Below, one piece after another: positions 15,418 through 20,701 of a stretch of DNA of 20,701 nucleotides. Origin of the DNA: Microcaldota archaeon (GTDB lineage: Archaea; Micrarchaeota; Micrarchaeia; Burarchaeales; JAKAKT01); contig JAPLWU010000078.1 in the NCBI GenBank assembly GCA_026396425.1, forward strand, positions 1 through 20,701, written 5' to 3'. Below the pieces are notes generated by a model. The model saw only the letters and a list, made by a program, of their open reading frames with translations. It ran no database searches and was not told the origin of the DNA. Both the position numbers and the translations under genes were made by a program. Position 1 is the stretch's first letter; every line of letters starts with the position of its first letter.

Positions 15418-15944
15418 GGGAGAACTTGATAGAAGAAGCGATATCGGCAATGAACATCCCCTTCGCCACGCCCATCGCGCTGTTTTTCCAGTATCATGCC
15501 TACGAAACCGTGCTGCTGCTTGCCATAGTCACGCTGCCGTTCTTCAGCAGGAAAGGGAAGCATTACGCGGTCGTATCCGCCCTCGTGCTGGCGGTCGCCG
15601 CAGTCTACCTGCTGAAGTTGGCATACGGGATGGAGCGGCCATGCGGCATGTTTTCGTCGAAAGTGGAGTGCCCCTTGGATTACTCGTTCCCGAGTGGGCA
15701 CGTGGCGGTTAGTTTTGTCTTTGTTGCCGCGACTCTCGGAACCGCGCTTTTCCCGGTATATTTTCCCATAGCGCTGCTCATTGCCTTCAGCCGGCTTTAT
15801 CTGGGGGTCCATACGGTCAGCGATGTCATGGGCGGCATCGTGGTCGGGCTCGCATGCTACCTGGTTGCCGAGGAAATCGTCGACAGCATGCTGCGTATGC
15901 GCAAGGCAGGCGGAAAAAAAGGGAGGGGGAAACGTGGAAGGTAG
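15414..15944 (+). CDS. PAP2-family membrane phosphatase (176 aa)
   Basis: Integral membrane lipid phosphatase. The three active-site motifs are K-x6-RP (KLAYGMERP, residues 68-76), PSGH (93-96) and SR-x5-H-x3-D (SRLYLGVHTVSD, 126-137), embedded in five or six hydrophobic helices. The protein ends in a strongly basic tail (RKAGGKKGRGKRGR). Likely substrates are polyprenyl (dolichyl or undecaprenyl) diphosphate or a related lipid phosphate; the family alone does not decide. The context favours a polyprenyl carrier, because the next gene, overlapping by 11 bases, is a polyprenol kinase-like protein. The start overlaps the end of the LutB-like frame (ATGA), with AGTGAT as a weak ribosome-binding sequence. 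Confidence 0.9.
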   Translation: MRENLIEEAISAMNIPFATPIALFFQYHAYETVLLLAIVTLPFFSRKGKHYAVVSALVLAVAAVYLLKLAYGMERPCGMFSSKVECPLDYSFPSGHVAVSFVFVAATLGTALFPVYFPIALLIAFSRLYLGVHTVSDVMGGIVVGLACYLVAEEIVDSMLRMRKAGGKKGRGKRGR

Positions 15945-16479
15945 GAGACAGGCGTTCCACGCGCTTGTCGGAATCGCGCTGATTGCCTGTATTTTGGCGC
16001 TTGGGCCAGAAACGATGAAGTTCGCGGTTCTCCTGCTGTTTCTTGTCGGTATTGTTGTCGTCCACCAGAAGCTCGTGGGTTCGAGGATACCGATAGCCGA
16101 CGAGATGCTCATGGCTTTCGAGAGGCCGCACCAGCCGCCGGCACACGGCGCCTTCTGGTATGCCGTCGGAGTGATGCTGATAATGTCGTTCCTGCAGGCA
16201 GAGCCGGAGATAATCGCTTGTATTTACGTTCTCGCTGTTCCGGATGCGGTTTCGACCCTCGCCGGTTTAAGGAGCTCGCATCCGCTGCCATACAACAAGA
16301 CGAAAAGCATCGAGGGCTCGCTCGCGTTTTTTGTTTTTTCATTACCGGCTTACCTCGCCGTTGGACCGGTGGCGATTCCGCTCGCGATTGTTGCAACGTT
16401 GGTTGAAAGCGCCGACCTGAGGCTGAACGACAATTTGACGGTCCCTCTCGCGTGCGTAGTAGTGCTGTCTCTAGTCTGA
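15934..16479 (+). CDS. Dolichol/polyprenol kinase-family membrane protein (181 aa)
   Basis: Member of the CTP-dependent polyprenol/dolichol kinase (Sec59/DGK-type) family, which phosphorylates a lipid alcohol. Signature residues: PDAVSTLAGLRSSHPLP (about 103-119), KTKSIEGSLAFFVF (about 122-135), ATLVES (154-159) and DNLTVPL (166-172), within about six hydrophobic helices. The start is the GTG at 15934, preceded by GGGAGGGGG and overlapping the PAP2 gene by 11 bases; an upstream ATG in the same frame lies deep inside PAP2 and gives non-membrane sequence. With PAP2 it forms a logical pair: one removes phosphate from the spent carrier, the other re-phosphorylates the free alcohol. It is convergent with the Nudix gene (8-base gap). 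Confidence 0.82.
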   Translation: MEGRRQAFHALVGIALIACILALGPETMKFAVLLLFLVGIVVVHQKLVGSRIPIADEMLMAFERPHQPPAHGAFWYAVGVMLIMSFLQAEPEIIACIYVLAVPDAVSTLAGLRSSHPLPYNKTKSIEGSLAFFVFSLPAYLAVGPVAIPLAIVATLVESADLRLNDNLTVPLACVVVLSLV

Positions 16480-16487
16480 GTTAAATA

Positions 16488-16871
16488 TCAAAGCATTTTG
16501 AGGATGGGTTCGGCGTTCAGCCCGAGTTTCATGCGGCTGAGCTCATAGGAGTTGACCCACCTGTATTCTTCGTGCTCGCCGGAGATTTTCACGAATTTAT
16601 CGCCGACTTCGGCTAAATAGACGACGTAGACCGCATGCTTCTCATTTCCGCCAGATTCGAAAACGGCAGAAGTTATCCCGATGAATTTGGCGTCGCCAAC
16701 CTCGATTCCGGTTTCCTCCTTGCACTCGCGGATGGCAGCATCCCCCGGATTCTCGCCGAATTCGACCCCGCCGCCGGGGAACTCCCATATCCCGCTCTTC
16801 CTTTTCAGGGCTAGGACGAGGTCGCCCTTCTTCAGAACGAGATACGCGTTCAGTTCCTGTACGCGCTCCAA
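16488..16871 (-). CDS. Nudix hydrolase (127 aa)
   Basis: Hydrolyses nucleoside diphosphate linked to another moiety. The Nudix box G-x5-E-x7-REUxEExGU is complete: it runs from the second Gly of PGGGVEFGE through REC KEETGI at about residues 34-56. The preceding IWEFPGGG is typical of MutT/NUDT1-like members that clean up oxidised or non-canonical nucleotides. The start is a TTG at 16871, because no ATG occurs until near the C-terminus; GAGGT lies 9 bases upstream and overlaps the stop of TFE. The 7-base gap indicates co-transcription with TFE. Substrate not determined. Confidence 0.9.
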   Translation of the reverse strand: MERVQELNAYLVLKKGDLVLALKRKSGIWEFPGGGVEFGENPGDAAIRECKEETGIEVGDAKFIGITSAVFESGGNEKHAVYVVYLAEVGDKFVKISGEHEEYRWVNSYELSRMKLGLNAEPILKML

Positions 16872-16878
16872 GTAAAAA

Positions 16879-17442
16879 CTACCTCTTCCCTTGTCTTGAC
16901 TTTGTTTTGGCTTTTGCCTTTGCGGACTTCGGCCTTACTTTTACTGCCGGCCTCGGAGCGGCGGCTGCCGCCCTCCTCTCGGGCCTTTTCGCAACCCGGA
17001 TTCTGCTGATTATGACCGCCCTCGGTGGAACCGCCACGCTCCTCTGCTCGAGCTCGACAATCTGGTCCGCGTTGCTGGAGAACTCAAGCTGCGCCCCGCA
17101 GCTGTCGCATATGTAGGAGGTGATGATTGCCGTGTGCTCCGGAAGCCTGTTGCCGCTCTTGCCGCAGCCGGGGTTGGGGCATGCGTAGAAATTGTAGGCT
17201 TTCTCGTAGGCGAGCCTGCTCTCGCGCTCCTGGAGCGCCATGCGGTGGTGGGACTTGAGCATGTCGTCGATTTTGAAGACGTTGACGCCCCAGAGGTACG
17301 AGAACCAGCCAGTGTCCTTGTCGCGCTCGCGCCTGTAGGAGGTTATGCCGTGCTCGTGGAGCTTGTTGAGAACCGACCTGACGTCGCTCACCTTGAGACC
17401 GCACTTCTTGGCGATGTCCTCATCGCTCATGAACTCGCTCAT
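16879..17442 (-). CDS. tfe: Transcription initiation factor TFE, main part (winged helix remainder + zinc ribbon, 187 aa)
   Basis: Archaeal TFIIE-alpha homologue that aids promoter opening with TBP, TFB and RNA polymerase. From the start MSEFMSDEDIAKK, residues 6-50 match the second half of the TFE winged helix (SDEDIAKKCGLKVSDVRSVL, then SYRRERDKDTGWFSYLW). A helical linker follows, then a zinc ribbon with Cys88, Cys93, Cys112 and Cys115. The tail (about 150-187) is an Ala/Pro/Lys-rich basic extension unusual for TFE. The normal first winged-helix segment (LLREIAGDNAMCVLKAM) is missing from this frame; it is encoded by the overlapping upstream frame. The start is set by the ATGA overlap and by GGTGA just upstream. 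Confidence 0.92.
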   Translation of the reverse strand: MSEFMSDEDIAKKCGLKVSDVRSVLNKLHEHGITSYRRERDKDTGWFSYLWGVNVFKIDDMLKSHHRMALQERESRLAYEKAYNFYACPNPGCGKSGNRLPEHTAIITSYICDSCGAQLEFSSNADQIVELEQRSVAVPPRAVIISRIRVAKRPERRAAAAAPRPAVKVRPKSAKAKAKTKSRQGKR

Positions 17443-17636
17443 TTCTTCACCTTTATTCTCGGCGGGTTTAGCTTGAATGTCGGCTCCATTGCCTTCAGAA
17501 CGCACATCGCATTGTCCCCCGCTATCTCGCGTAGGAGTTTGTCTGCCTCCTCGGTTATCTCGAGCCGGCTCACAATGCTGTATTTCGTGCTTTTGGCCAT
17601 TGGACCACGCATATGGACCGCAAGGCTTTCAGCCAT
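17439..17636 (-). CDS. N-terminal segment of TFE encoded as a separate overlapping frame (65 aa)
   Basis: This short protein contains ADKLLREIAGDNAMCVLKAM, which corresponds to the first helix region that precedes TDEEIA in intact TFE proteins (family pattern: xxEIAGDEAVxVVKALL). It then continues for about 15 residues (EPTFKLNPPRIKVKK) and stops. The stop TGA overlaps the ATG of the main TFE frame (ATGA). The start at 17636 is chosen because box A (17661-17668) lies about 28 bases upstream; an ATG 12 codons downstream (MAKSTKYS) also fits TFE length. Either TFE is made here as two translationally coupled polypeptides, or a frameshift (biological or sequencing) has split one gene. Confidence 0.72.
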   Translation of the reverse strand: MAESLAVHMRGPMAKSTKYSIVSRLEITEEADKLLREIAGDNAMCVLKAMEPTFKLNPPRIKVKK

Positions 17637-17660
17637 CGCACTAGTATTCTGCACTAGAAT

Positions 17661-17669
17661 GTATATAAT
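17661..17669 (-). promoter_or_regulatory. Box A of the TFE-Nudix operon
   Basis: GATTATATAC on the minus strand is centred about 28 bases before the ATG at 17636, which fits leaderless transcription. A second A/T element, TATTTATATC (17725-17734), lies 64 bases further upstream and could give a longer leader carrying a tiny frame (ATG 17694, 17 codons, ending just before 17636). Confidence 0.5.
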
Positions 17670-17777
17670 CCTTTAATTCATTCCTGTTTTCCATGCGGTC
17701 GCCAGTCATAATTATGCCTTAGCAGATATAAATACTTTTCTCGCCCGCACGATGGGTTTTTGGGGAATTTGGTGTTT

Positions 17778-18335
17778 TTACCGCGTCTGGCTTCTTTTTT
17801 CGGTGATTTTTTTGCCCATCGCGCTCGGAGTTATTTTGATTTTTGCGTTCGCAAATGTCTTCGCCAGTTCTTTTCCCTCGAAAAATCGGTCGAGAAAAAT
17901 CGCCAGGGCTGCAACCTCGGAATGGGGCTGGGTCGTAACGGAAATGTTATAATCGGCCATGGCATAAATCTCGCCCGGGACTTTTTGCGAGCCGACGATA
18001 ACGAGGGGATTTTTGTTTTTCGAGTTCGGATTTGATTTTCGAATCTCGCCGATTTTGTCTTGAATCCGTTCGCCATACATCGTGAGGTGGATTACTTTTC
18101 CTTTTCCGTTTTTCTTCCATCCGACGATTACTTTTCTCCAATTCTCCTCGTAAGTCGCAACGAAATTCCCGCCCCAGTTTTTCGTGAGCTTGTTCACTCC
18201 CGCAACGATTTCGCTCGCATCCTCGCCGGTAACAATCACTTTTTTCGCGCCGAAGGCCCGGGCTACGAGGCAGACGTGGCTCGTCACCCTCTCGTCGCGA
18301 ATTCTCCTGTGGCCCCAGCGAAGGACGGTTACCAT
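17778..18335 (-). CDS. trm56: tRNA (cytidine(56)-2'-O)-methyltransferase, Trm56 (185 aa)
   Basis: SPOUT-class enzyme found only in archaea that 2'-O-methylates C56 in the T loop, using S-adenosylmethionine. Family signatures are clear: the N-terminus MVTVLRWGHRRIRDERVTSH, KVIHLTMYGERI (about 80-91), VIVGSQKVPGEIY (112-124) and the knot segment YNISVTTQPHSEVAALAIFLDR (129-150). The basic C-terminal extension (KKITEKRSQTR) is a common RNA-binding addition. The start at 18335 matches the family N-terminus; an in-frame extension to 18362 is unlike homologues. GAGGTT lies directly before the ATG. The gene diverges from a tRNA-Lys gene, and the one A/T-rich element between them probably drives both. 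Confidence 0.95.
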   Translation of the reverse strand: MVTVLRWGHRRIRDERVTSHVCLVARAFGAKKVIVTGEDASEIVAGVNKLTKNWGGNFVATYEENWRKVIVGWKKNGKGKVIHLTMYGERIQDKIGEIRKSNPNSKNKNPLVIVGSQKVPGEIYAMADYNISVTTQPHSEVAALAIFLDRFFEGKELAKTFANAKIKITPSAMGKKITEKRSQTR

Positions 18336-18365
18336 AACCTCAACGGCGTAACAAACAACCACACA

Positions 18366-18376
18366 GCTTTAAATAG
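18366..18376. promoter_or_regulatory. Shared palindromic box A for Trm56 (-) and tRNA-Lys (+)
   Basis: GCTTTAAATAG contains the only A/T-rich block between the two genes. Its last box base is 26 bases before the tRNA 5' end at 18401. In the other direction its centre is about 36 bases from the Trm56 ATG, giving a short leader of about 10 bases that would include GAGGTT. Confidence 0.6.
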
Positions 18377-18439
18377 ATTAAAGTCGATATTTTCGGTTGC
18401 GGGCCTGTAGCTCAGCTTGGCTAGAGCGGCTGGCTCTTA

Positions 18440-18470
18440 TGTTTTTTGGGAATTCCAGAAAACCGAAGAA
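18440..18470 (+). other. tRNA intron 1 (anticodon loop, 31 nt)
   Basis: Lies between positions 37 and 38. GTTTTTTGG (18441-18449) pairs with CCAGAAAAC (18455-18463) around the loop GAATT. Exon TCTT (18435-18438) can pair with intron AAGA (18466-18469) as the central helix. The bulges are imperfect, so this is a relaxed splice motif. The cut could slide by one A without changing the product. Confidence 0.75.
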
Positions 18471-18492
18471 ACCAGAAGGTCAGGGGTTCGAA

Positions 18493-18716
18493 TGAAATCC
18501 CTTTTCTTTCAGATTTGGGCTGTCGCCCAAATACAGGAAAAGTTGTTCGCAACTTTTCCTTCGAAAAGAAAAGGTCTTTCAATGTCCCAAAAGAAAACGC
18601 GTCCTCGCGTCTCAAGACGCCGGACACGGAACCCGAGACGTTGGGCTTAATACCCAAAACTCGGGACTCGAGACGCGGGTCCAAGACCCAAGGCTCGGGA
18701 GTGGAGACTTCGAAAA
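18493..18716 (+). other. tRNA intron 2 (T loop, 224 nt), highly structured
   Basis: The intron folds into many short perfect stems. CCTTTTCTTT (18500-18509) pairs with AAAGAAAAGG (18565-18574) and encloses two hairpins: ATTTGGGC/GCCCAAAT (18513-18532) and an 11-bp stem closed by a TTCG tetraloop (18535-18560). Downstream are GCGTC/GACGC (18607-18620), CCCGAG/CTCGGG (18632-18665) enclosing TTGGG/CCCAA, and GGGTC-CAA-GACCC (18677-18689). No reading frame with recognisable protein content lies inside. It is much longer than typical archaeal tRNA introns. Confidence 0.75.
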
Positions 18717-18742
18717 TCCCCTCAGGCCCGCGTCATGCTCCG

Positions 18743-18750
18743 TTTAAAAA
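18743..18750 (+). promoter_or_regulatory. Box A for the lipoprotein-like gene
   Basis: GTTTAAAAA lies 13 bases after the tRNA 3' end and is centred about 26 bases before the ATG at 18773, which indicates a leaderless message. Confidence 0.6.
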
Positions 18751-18772
18751 CCTTGCCGGCCATAAGACCGAC

Positions 18773-19675
18773 ATGAAACCCTCGGCTGTTTTTGCGTTCA
18801 TCGTTTTGGGATTTTTCTTGTTTGCTATTTTCGGCTGCACAGGCCAGCCACCTCATGGCGGGGAGTTGGGCGCTTCCCCCGGCCCGTCGGAAAACCAGTC
18901 CAATCCGCCAGCTGCCGAACCGCAAGAGCAGTCGCACGGACTGAGGACGGCCGAACTGGAAAGCGTCATCACGATTTCAAGAAACGTTGAAGTCGGCCCG
19001 GAAGAAAACGAGAACCCCGGGCCGCGCGTCACATCGGAATTGCTGTCGTGGTACTGGTCGCGCGACTCTAGCCTGCAGGTGAGGGGGAAATTGAAGGAGA
19101 TCGAGCTTGGCGAGAACGAGAGGTACTATTTCCTCTCAAAGTACGAGCTTGTGAACGCGAGCGTGACCTGGAACGTCCACAACGGGTACAGCGAGGCCTG
19201 GAGACGGCTCGATAATTCCTTATGCGACTATACGTGGCTCATGAATTCAAGCGGAAGCGAACAGCTTGAGAAGCTGAATGTCAGCCTGGCATTTAGCCCG
19301 CTCGAACCAGTCGAATCGCCGTTCCTTGGTAAGCTGGTCCTGCAGATAAGCAGCAACGGGAGCTATTCGCTTGACGGCGGAGTTTACATCAACATTGATA
19401 TGTACCAAGCCCATGTCTGCGAGGGAGTCACCGATTACAACGATTCGTATGTCGGCACTGAAGAGTTCCATTTTCCTGCTTTCGGAGAGCAACCAGAGGG
19501 CAACCGCATTGCGGGCTCGGGCGTGTTCTATAACTACGGCTGCAAGTTCAAGGACGGCGAATGCCTCGAACCCCTCAGCGCCACCGGCTTCCTTGTTGAA
19601 TCCGAGCTCGTCAGCGAAATGCCCGAAGCAGAGCCGACATGGCGAAGCGAGTGGGAACTCAACATGCCCGGTTGA
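18773..19675 (+). CDS. Secreted lipoprotein-like protein (300 aa)
   Basis: The start at 18773 is chosen because box A is correctly spaced, the signal sequence begins there (MKPSAVFAFIVLGFFLFAIF) and the upstream in-frame extension would lie inside the tRNA intron. A lipobox-like IFGCTG follows the hydrophobic core, so Cys22 may be lipid-modified. The next 40 residues are a Pro/Ser/Gly/Gln-rich linker. The remaining 220 residues are a beta-rich globular domain with WYWSRD, ELGENERYYFLSKYELVNASVTW-like strands (shown in part), several NxS/T sites and a few cysteines. I recognise no family. It stands alone, convergent with the MinD-like gene (32-base gap). Confidence 0.75.
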   Translation: MKPSAVFAFIVLGFFLFAIFGCTGQPPHGGELGASPGPSENQSNPPAAEPQEQSHGLRTAELESVITISRNVEVGPEENENPGPRVTSELLSWYWSRDSSLQVRGKLKEIELGENERYYFLSKYELVNASVTWNVHNGYSEAWRRLDNSLCDYTWLMNSSGSEQLEKLNVSLAFSPLEPVESPFLGKLVLQISSNGSYSLDGGVYINIDMYQAHVCEGVTDYNDSYVGTEEFHFPAFGEQPEGNRIAGSGVFYNYGCKFKDGECLEPLSATGFLVESELVSEMPEAEPTWRSEWELNMPG

Positions 19676-19707
19676 GTTGGTTGCGACCGCGATAGGCCGG
19701 TCGAGAA

Positions 19708-20484
19708 TCAGACGCGGACGGTCCGCGTTATCCACGCGCGAATCCTGCCGAGCAGGCCCTGCTTCTTCCCGAAAGAGTATTCCTCGTTGAAGAGGACCTC
19801 TGCCATTTTGAGAATACTCGCCGAGGCCGGGGAGCGGGGTTTGTAAACCACTGCCGGGATTTTGGCCGCAATGCTCTCGGGTATCGCGGTGTCCTCGGGT
19901 ATTACGGCGAAAATCCTGGTCTCGCATATGTTCTCGATTTCCCTGGGGTGTATCTCGTAGGGGTGGTCGGTCACGCGATTGAGCACCACTCCGTCAACGT
20001 GAACTCCCAGGCCCTTCGCATACTCGATTATCTTTGTCGCACTCGTAACGCTCGGGATGTCCGGGGCAACTATCACGAGTATTTCCGTGCATGCTGCGAG
20101 TATGTCATCGGCCGGGCTCCCCAGGCCCGGGGGCGCGTCTATGACTATGCGGTCGTAAGCGGAGGCAGTCATAACCGCCTTCATGTTCTCAATCCTGACG
20201 GATTTCTTGTACTCGAGGGACGACGGAAGCGCCCTTATGCCCGTCGTCGGGTGGATGACCACCGCCTCGTCCACGCTTCCCTTCCTGTTGAGGACGTCCT
20301 GAAGGCCGCCGGGTGACTGCCACAATCCGAGGTGCAGGCCCACGCAGGGGTTGTAGATGTCGCCGTCCACAAGCAGAACCGTGCTCTTTGCCGCTGCTGC
20401 GACCGCGCAAAGGTTGACGGCTATCGTGCTCTTGCCGACGCCGCCCTTGCCGGATATGATGCCGATAATCCGCTTTTCCGCCAT
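19708..20484 (-). CDS. MinD/ParA-type ATPase (258 aa)
   Basis: Deviant Walker A ATPase of the MinD/Mrp/ParA class, which dimerises on ATP and positions cargo on membrane or nucleoid. Seen: KGGVGKST (residues 13-20), DGDIYNPCVGLHLGL, the switch segment IVIDAPPGLGSPADD, VVLNRVTDHP and PEDTAIPES. The C-terminal 17 residues (QGLLGRIRAWITRTVRV) would form a basic amphipathic helix like the membrane-targeting sequence of MinD. No MinE or partition-site gene is visible, so the cargo is unknown; archaeal MinD paralogues often place surface machinery. A box A (TTTAAAA at 20518-20524) lies about 37 bases upstream and overlaps the end of the previous gene region, leaving a leader of about 10 bases. Confidence 0.92.
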   Translation of the reverse strand: MAEKRIIGIISGKGGVGKSTIAVNLCAVAAAAKSTVLLVDGDIYNPCVGLHLGLWQSPGGLQDVLNRKGSVDEAVVIHPTTGIRALPSSLEYKKSVRIENMKAVMTASAYDRIVIDAPPGLGSPADDILAACTEILVIVAPDIPSVTSATKIIEYAKGLGVHVDGVVLNRVTDHPYEIHPREIENICETRIFAVIPEDTAIPESIAAKIPAVVYKPRSPASASILKMAEVLFNEEYSFGKKQGLLGRIRAWITRTVRV

Positions 20485-20517
20485 TTTCTCAACCCTAATA
20501 ATCTGTGAGTCGGCTAC

Positions 20518-20524
20518 TTTTAAA
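20518..20524 (-). promoter_or_regulatory. Box A for the MinD-like gene
   Basis: GTTTAAAAG on the minus strand lies between the stop of the partial membrane protein gene (20527) and the MinD-like ATG (20484). Spacing predicts a start near 20495. Confidence 0.45.
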
Positions 20525-20526
20525 CC

Positions 20527-20701
20527 TTACACCGACTTGAGCCACTTGTCCACTCCGTTCTTCACGACCCGCTTTATGTCGCTCATCTCCCGCATGCGGC
20601 TGTCGTCGTAGGAAGGCCTCTTCCTGGTGGCCTGCCCGTAAATTCTCGTGGAAATGGCGAGCGCCCCGAGCACGAGCAGGACGACCGCCGAAGTGAATAC
20701 G
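20527..20701 (-). CDS. C-terminal end of a membrane protein (partial, 5' end outside window)
   Basis: An open minus-strand frame enters from the right edge and stops with TAA at 20529-20527. It encodes 57 residues: a hydrophobic helix (SAVVLLVLGALAIS), then a basic and polar cytoplasmic tail (TRIYGQATRKRPSYDDSRMR) that ends in VKNGVDKWLKSV, likely an amphipathic helix. High G+C in third positions matches the neighbouring genes. The family cannot be named from this fragment. It lies upstream of the MinD-like gene on the same strand, 42 bases away, but a box A lies between them. Confidence 0.65.
   Translation of the reverse strand, partial: VFTSAVVLLVLGALAISTRIYGQATRKRPSYDDSRMREMSDIKRVVKNGVDKWLKSV

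Larger units (their letters stand above)
18401..18730 (+). tRNA. tRNA-Lys(CUU) with two introns (anticodon loop and T loop)
   Basis: Exons: 18401-18439, 18471-18492 and 18717-18730. After removing both introns, the parts form a standard tRNA. The acceptor is GGGCCTG/CAGGCCC (7 bp), then TA, D stem GCTC/GAGC and G26. The anticodon stem is GCTGG/CCAGA (four pairs plus a G27-A43 mismatch), with loop CTCTTAA and anticodon CTT. A 5-base variable region follows, then T stem AGGGG/CCCCT with loop TTCGAAT, and G73; CCA is not encoded. Intron 1 (18440-18470, 31 nt) is at the usual 37/38 position with a 9-bp inner hairpin. Intron 2 (18493-18716, 224 nt) is at 59/60. Its bulge-helix-bulge is textbook: exon helix AGGGG/CCCCT, 3-nt bulge AAT, 4-bp helix TTCG/CGAA, and 3-nt bulge AAT. 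A box A lies 26 bases upstream. Confidence 0.85.

Noticed and set aside
18482..18502. A local T-arm formed by GGG, a long loop and CCC (18484-18501), without a T-loop intron
   Set aside because: The loop would be too long and no acceptor 3' strand follows; the matching CCCCT and CAGGCCC occur at 18718-18729.
18446..18772. Extension of the lipoprotein gene upstream to 18446
   Set aside because: It reads through the tRNA introns and 3' exon and would put 109 non-hydrophobic residues before the signal peptide; box A spacing supports 18773.
1..20701. CRISPR array, insertion sequence, rRNA or integrase attachment site
   Set aside because: No regularly spaced short repeats, transposase motifs, rRNA sequence or duplicated tRNA end was seen.

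Overview
The window is archaeal. Evidence in the sequence: a minimal histone, a TFE-type transcription factor, the archaeal tRNA methyltransferase Trm56, a Hef-type helicase ending in a PCNA-binding motif, a prenyl diphosphate synthase of the archaeal lipid pathway, a dolichol-kinase-like gene, and box A (TATA) elements placed about 25 bases ahead of start codons, as in leaderless transcription. A tRNA with a T-loop intron as well as an anticodon-loop intron fits lineages with unusual tRNA splicing. A DPANN archaeon (Micrarchaeota- or Diapherotrites-like) is my guess, not something the sequence proves.

Layout. 1-3052 (minus): two secreted surface-type genes. The distal one carries Ig-like tandem repeats, is frameshifted and runs off the left edge. 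3107-4096 (minus): short-chain prenyl diphosphate synthase. 4168-4290: strongly strand-asymmetric T-rich spacer. 4302-7459 (plus): two overlapping membrane-anchored surface proteins that end in nearly the same acidic cytoplasmic tail. 7524-9342: histone and Hef-like helicase, diverging from one symmetric box A. 9380-9480: cluster of small hairpins. 9535-12135: Ca2+-type P-type ATPase. 12136-12403: purine-rich spacer with degenerate repeats. 12404-14040: NAD synthase and an unrecognised protein. 14155-16479 (plus): LutB-like Fe-S protein (frameshifted at its end), PAP2 phosphatase and polyprenol kinase in overlapping order. 16488-17636 (minus): TFE in two overlapping reading frames, then a Nudix hydrolase. 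17778-18730: Trm56 and a tRNA-Lys(CUU), diverging from one palindromic box A. 18773-19675: lipoprotein-like secreted protein. 19708-20484 (minus): MinD-like ATPase. 20527-20701 (minus): end of a membrane protein.

The strongest unusual item is the tRNA-Lys gene at 18401-18730. Two introns (31 and 224 nt) must be removed to give a cloverleaf. The larger lies in the T loop at position 59/60, has a strict bulge-helix-bulge and folds into several perfect hairpins. The neighbouring divergent gene is Trm56, which modifies C56 in that same loop. Second is TFE, whose winged helix is divided between two frames joined by an ATGA overlap. Functionally, the prenyl synthase, PAP2 phosphatase and polyprenol kinase could together make and recycle a polyprenyl sugar carrier for glycosylating the many secreted proteins encoded here.
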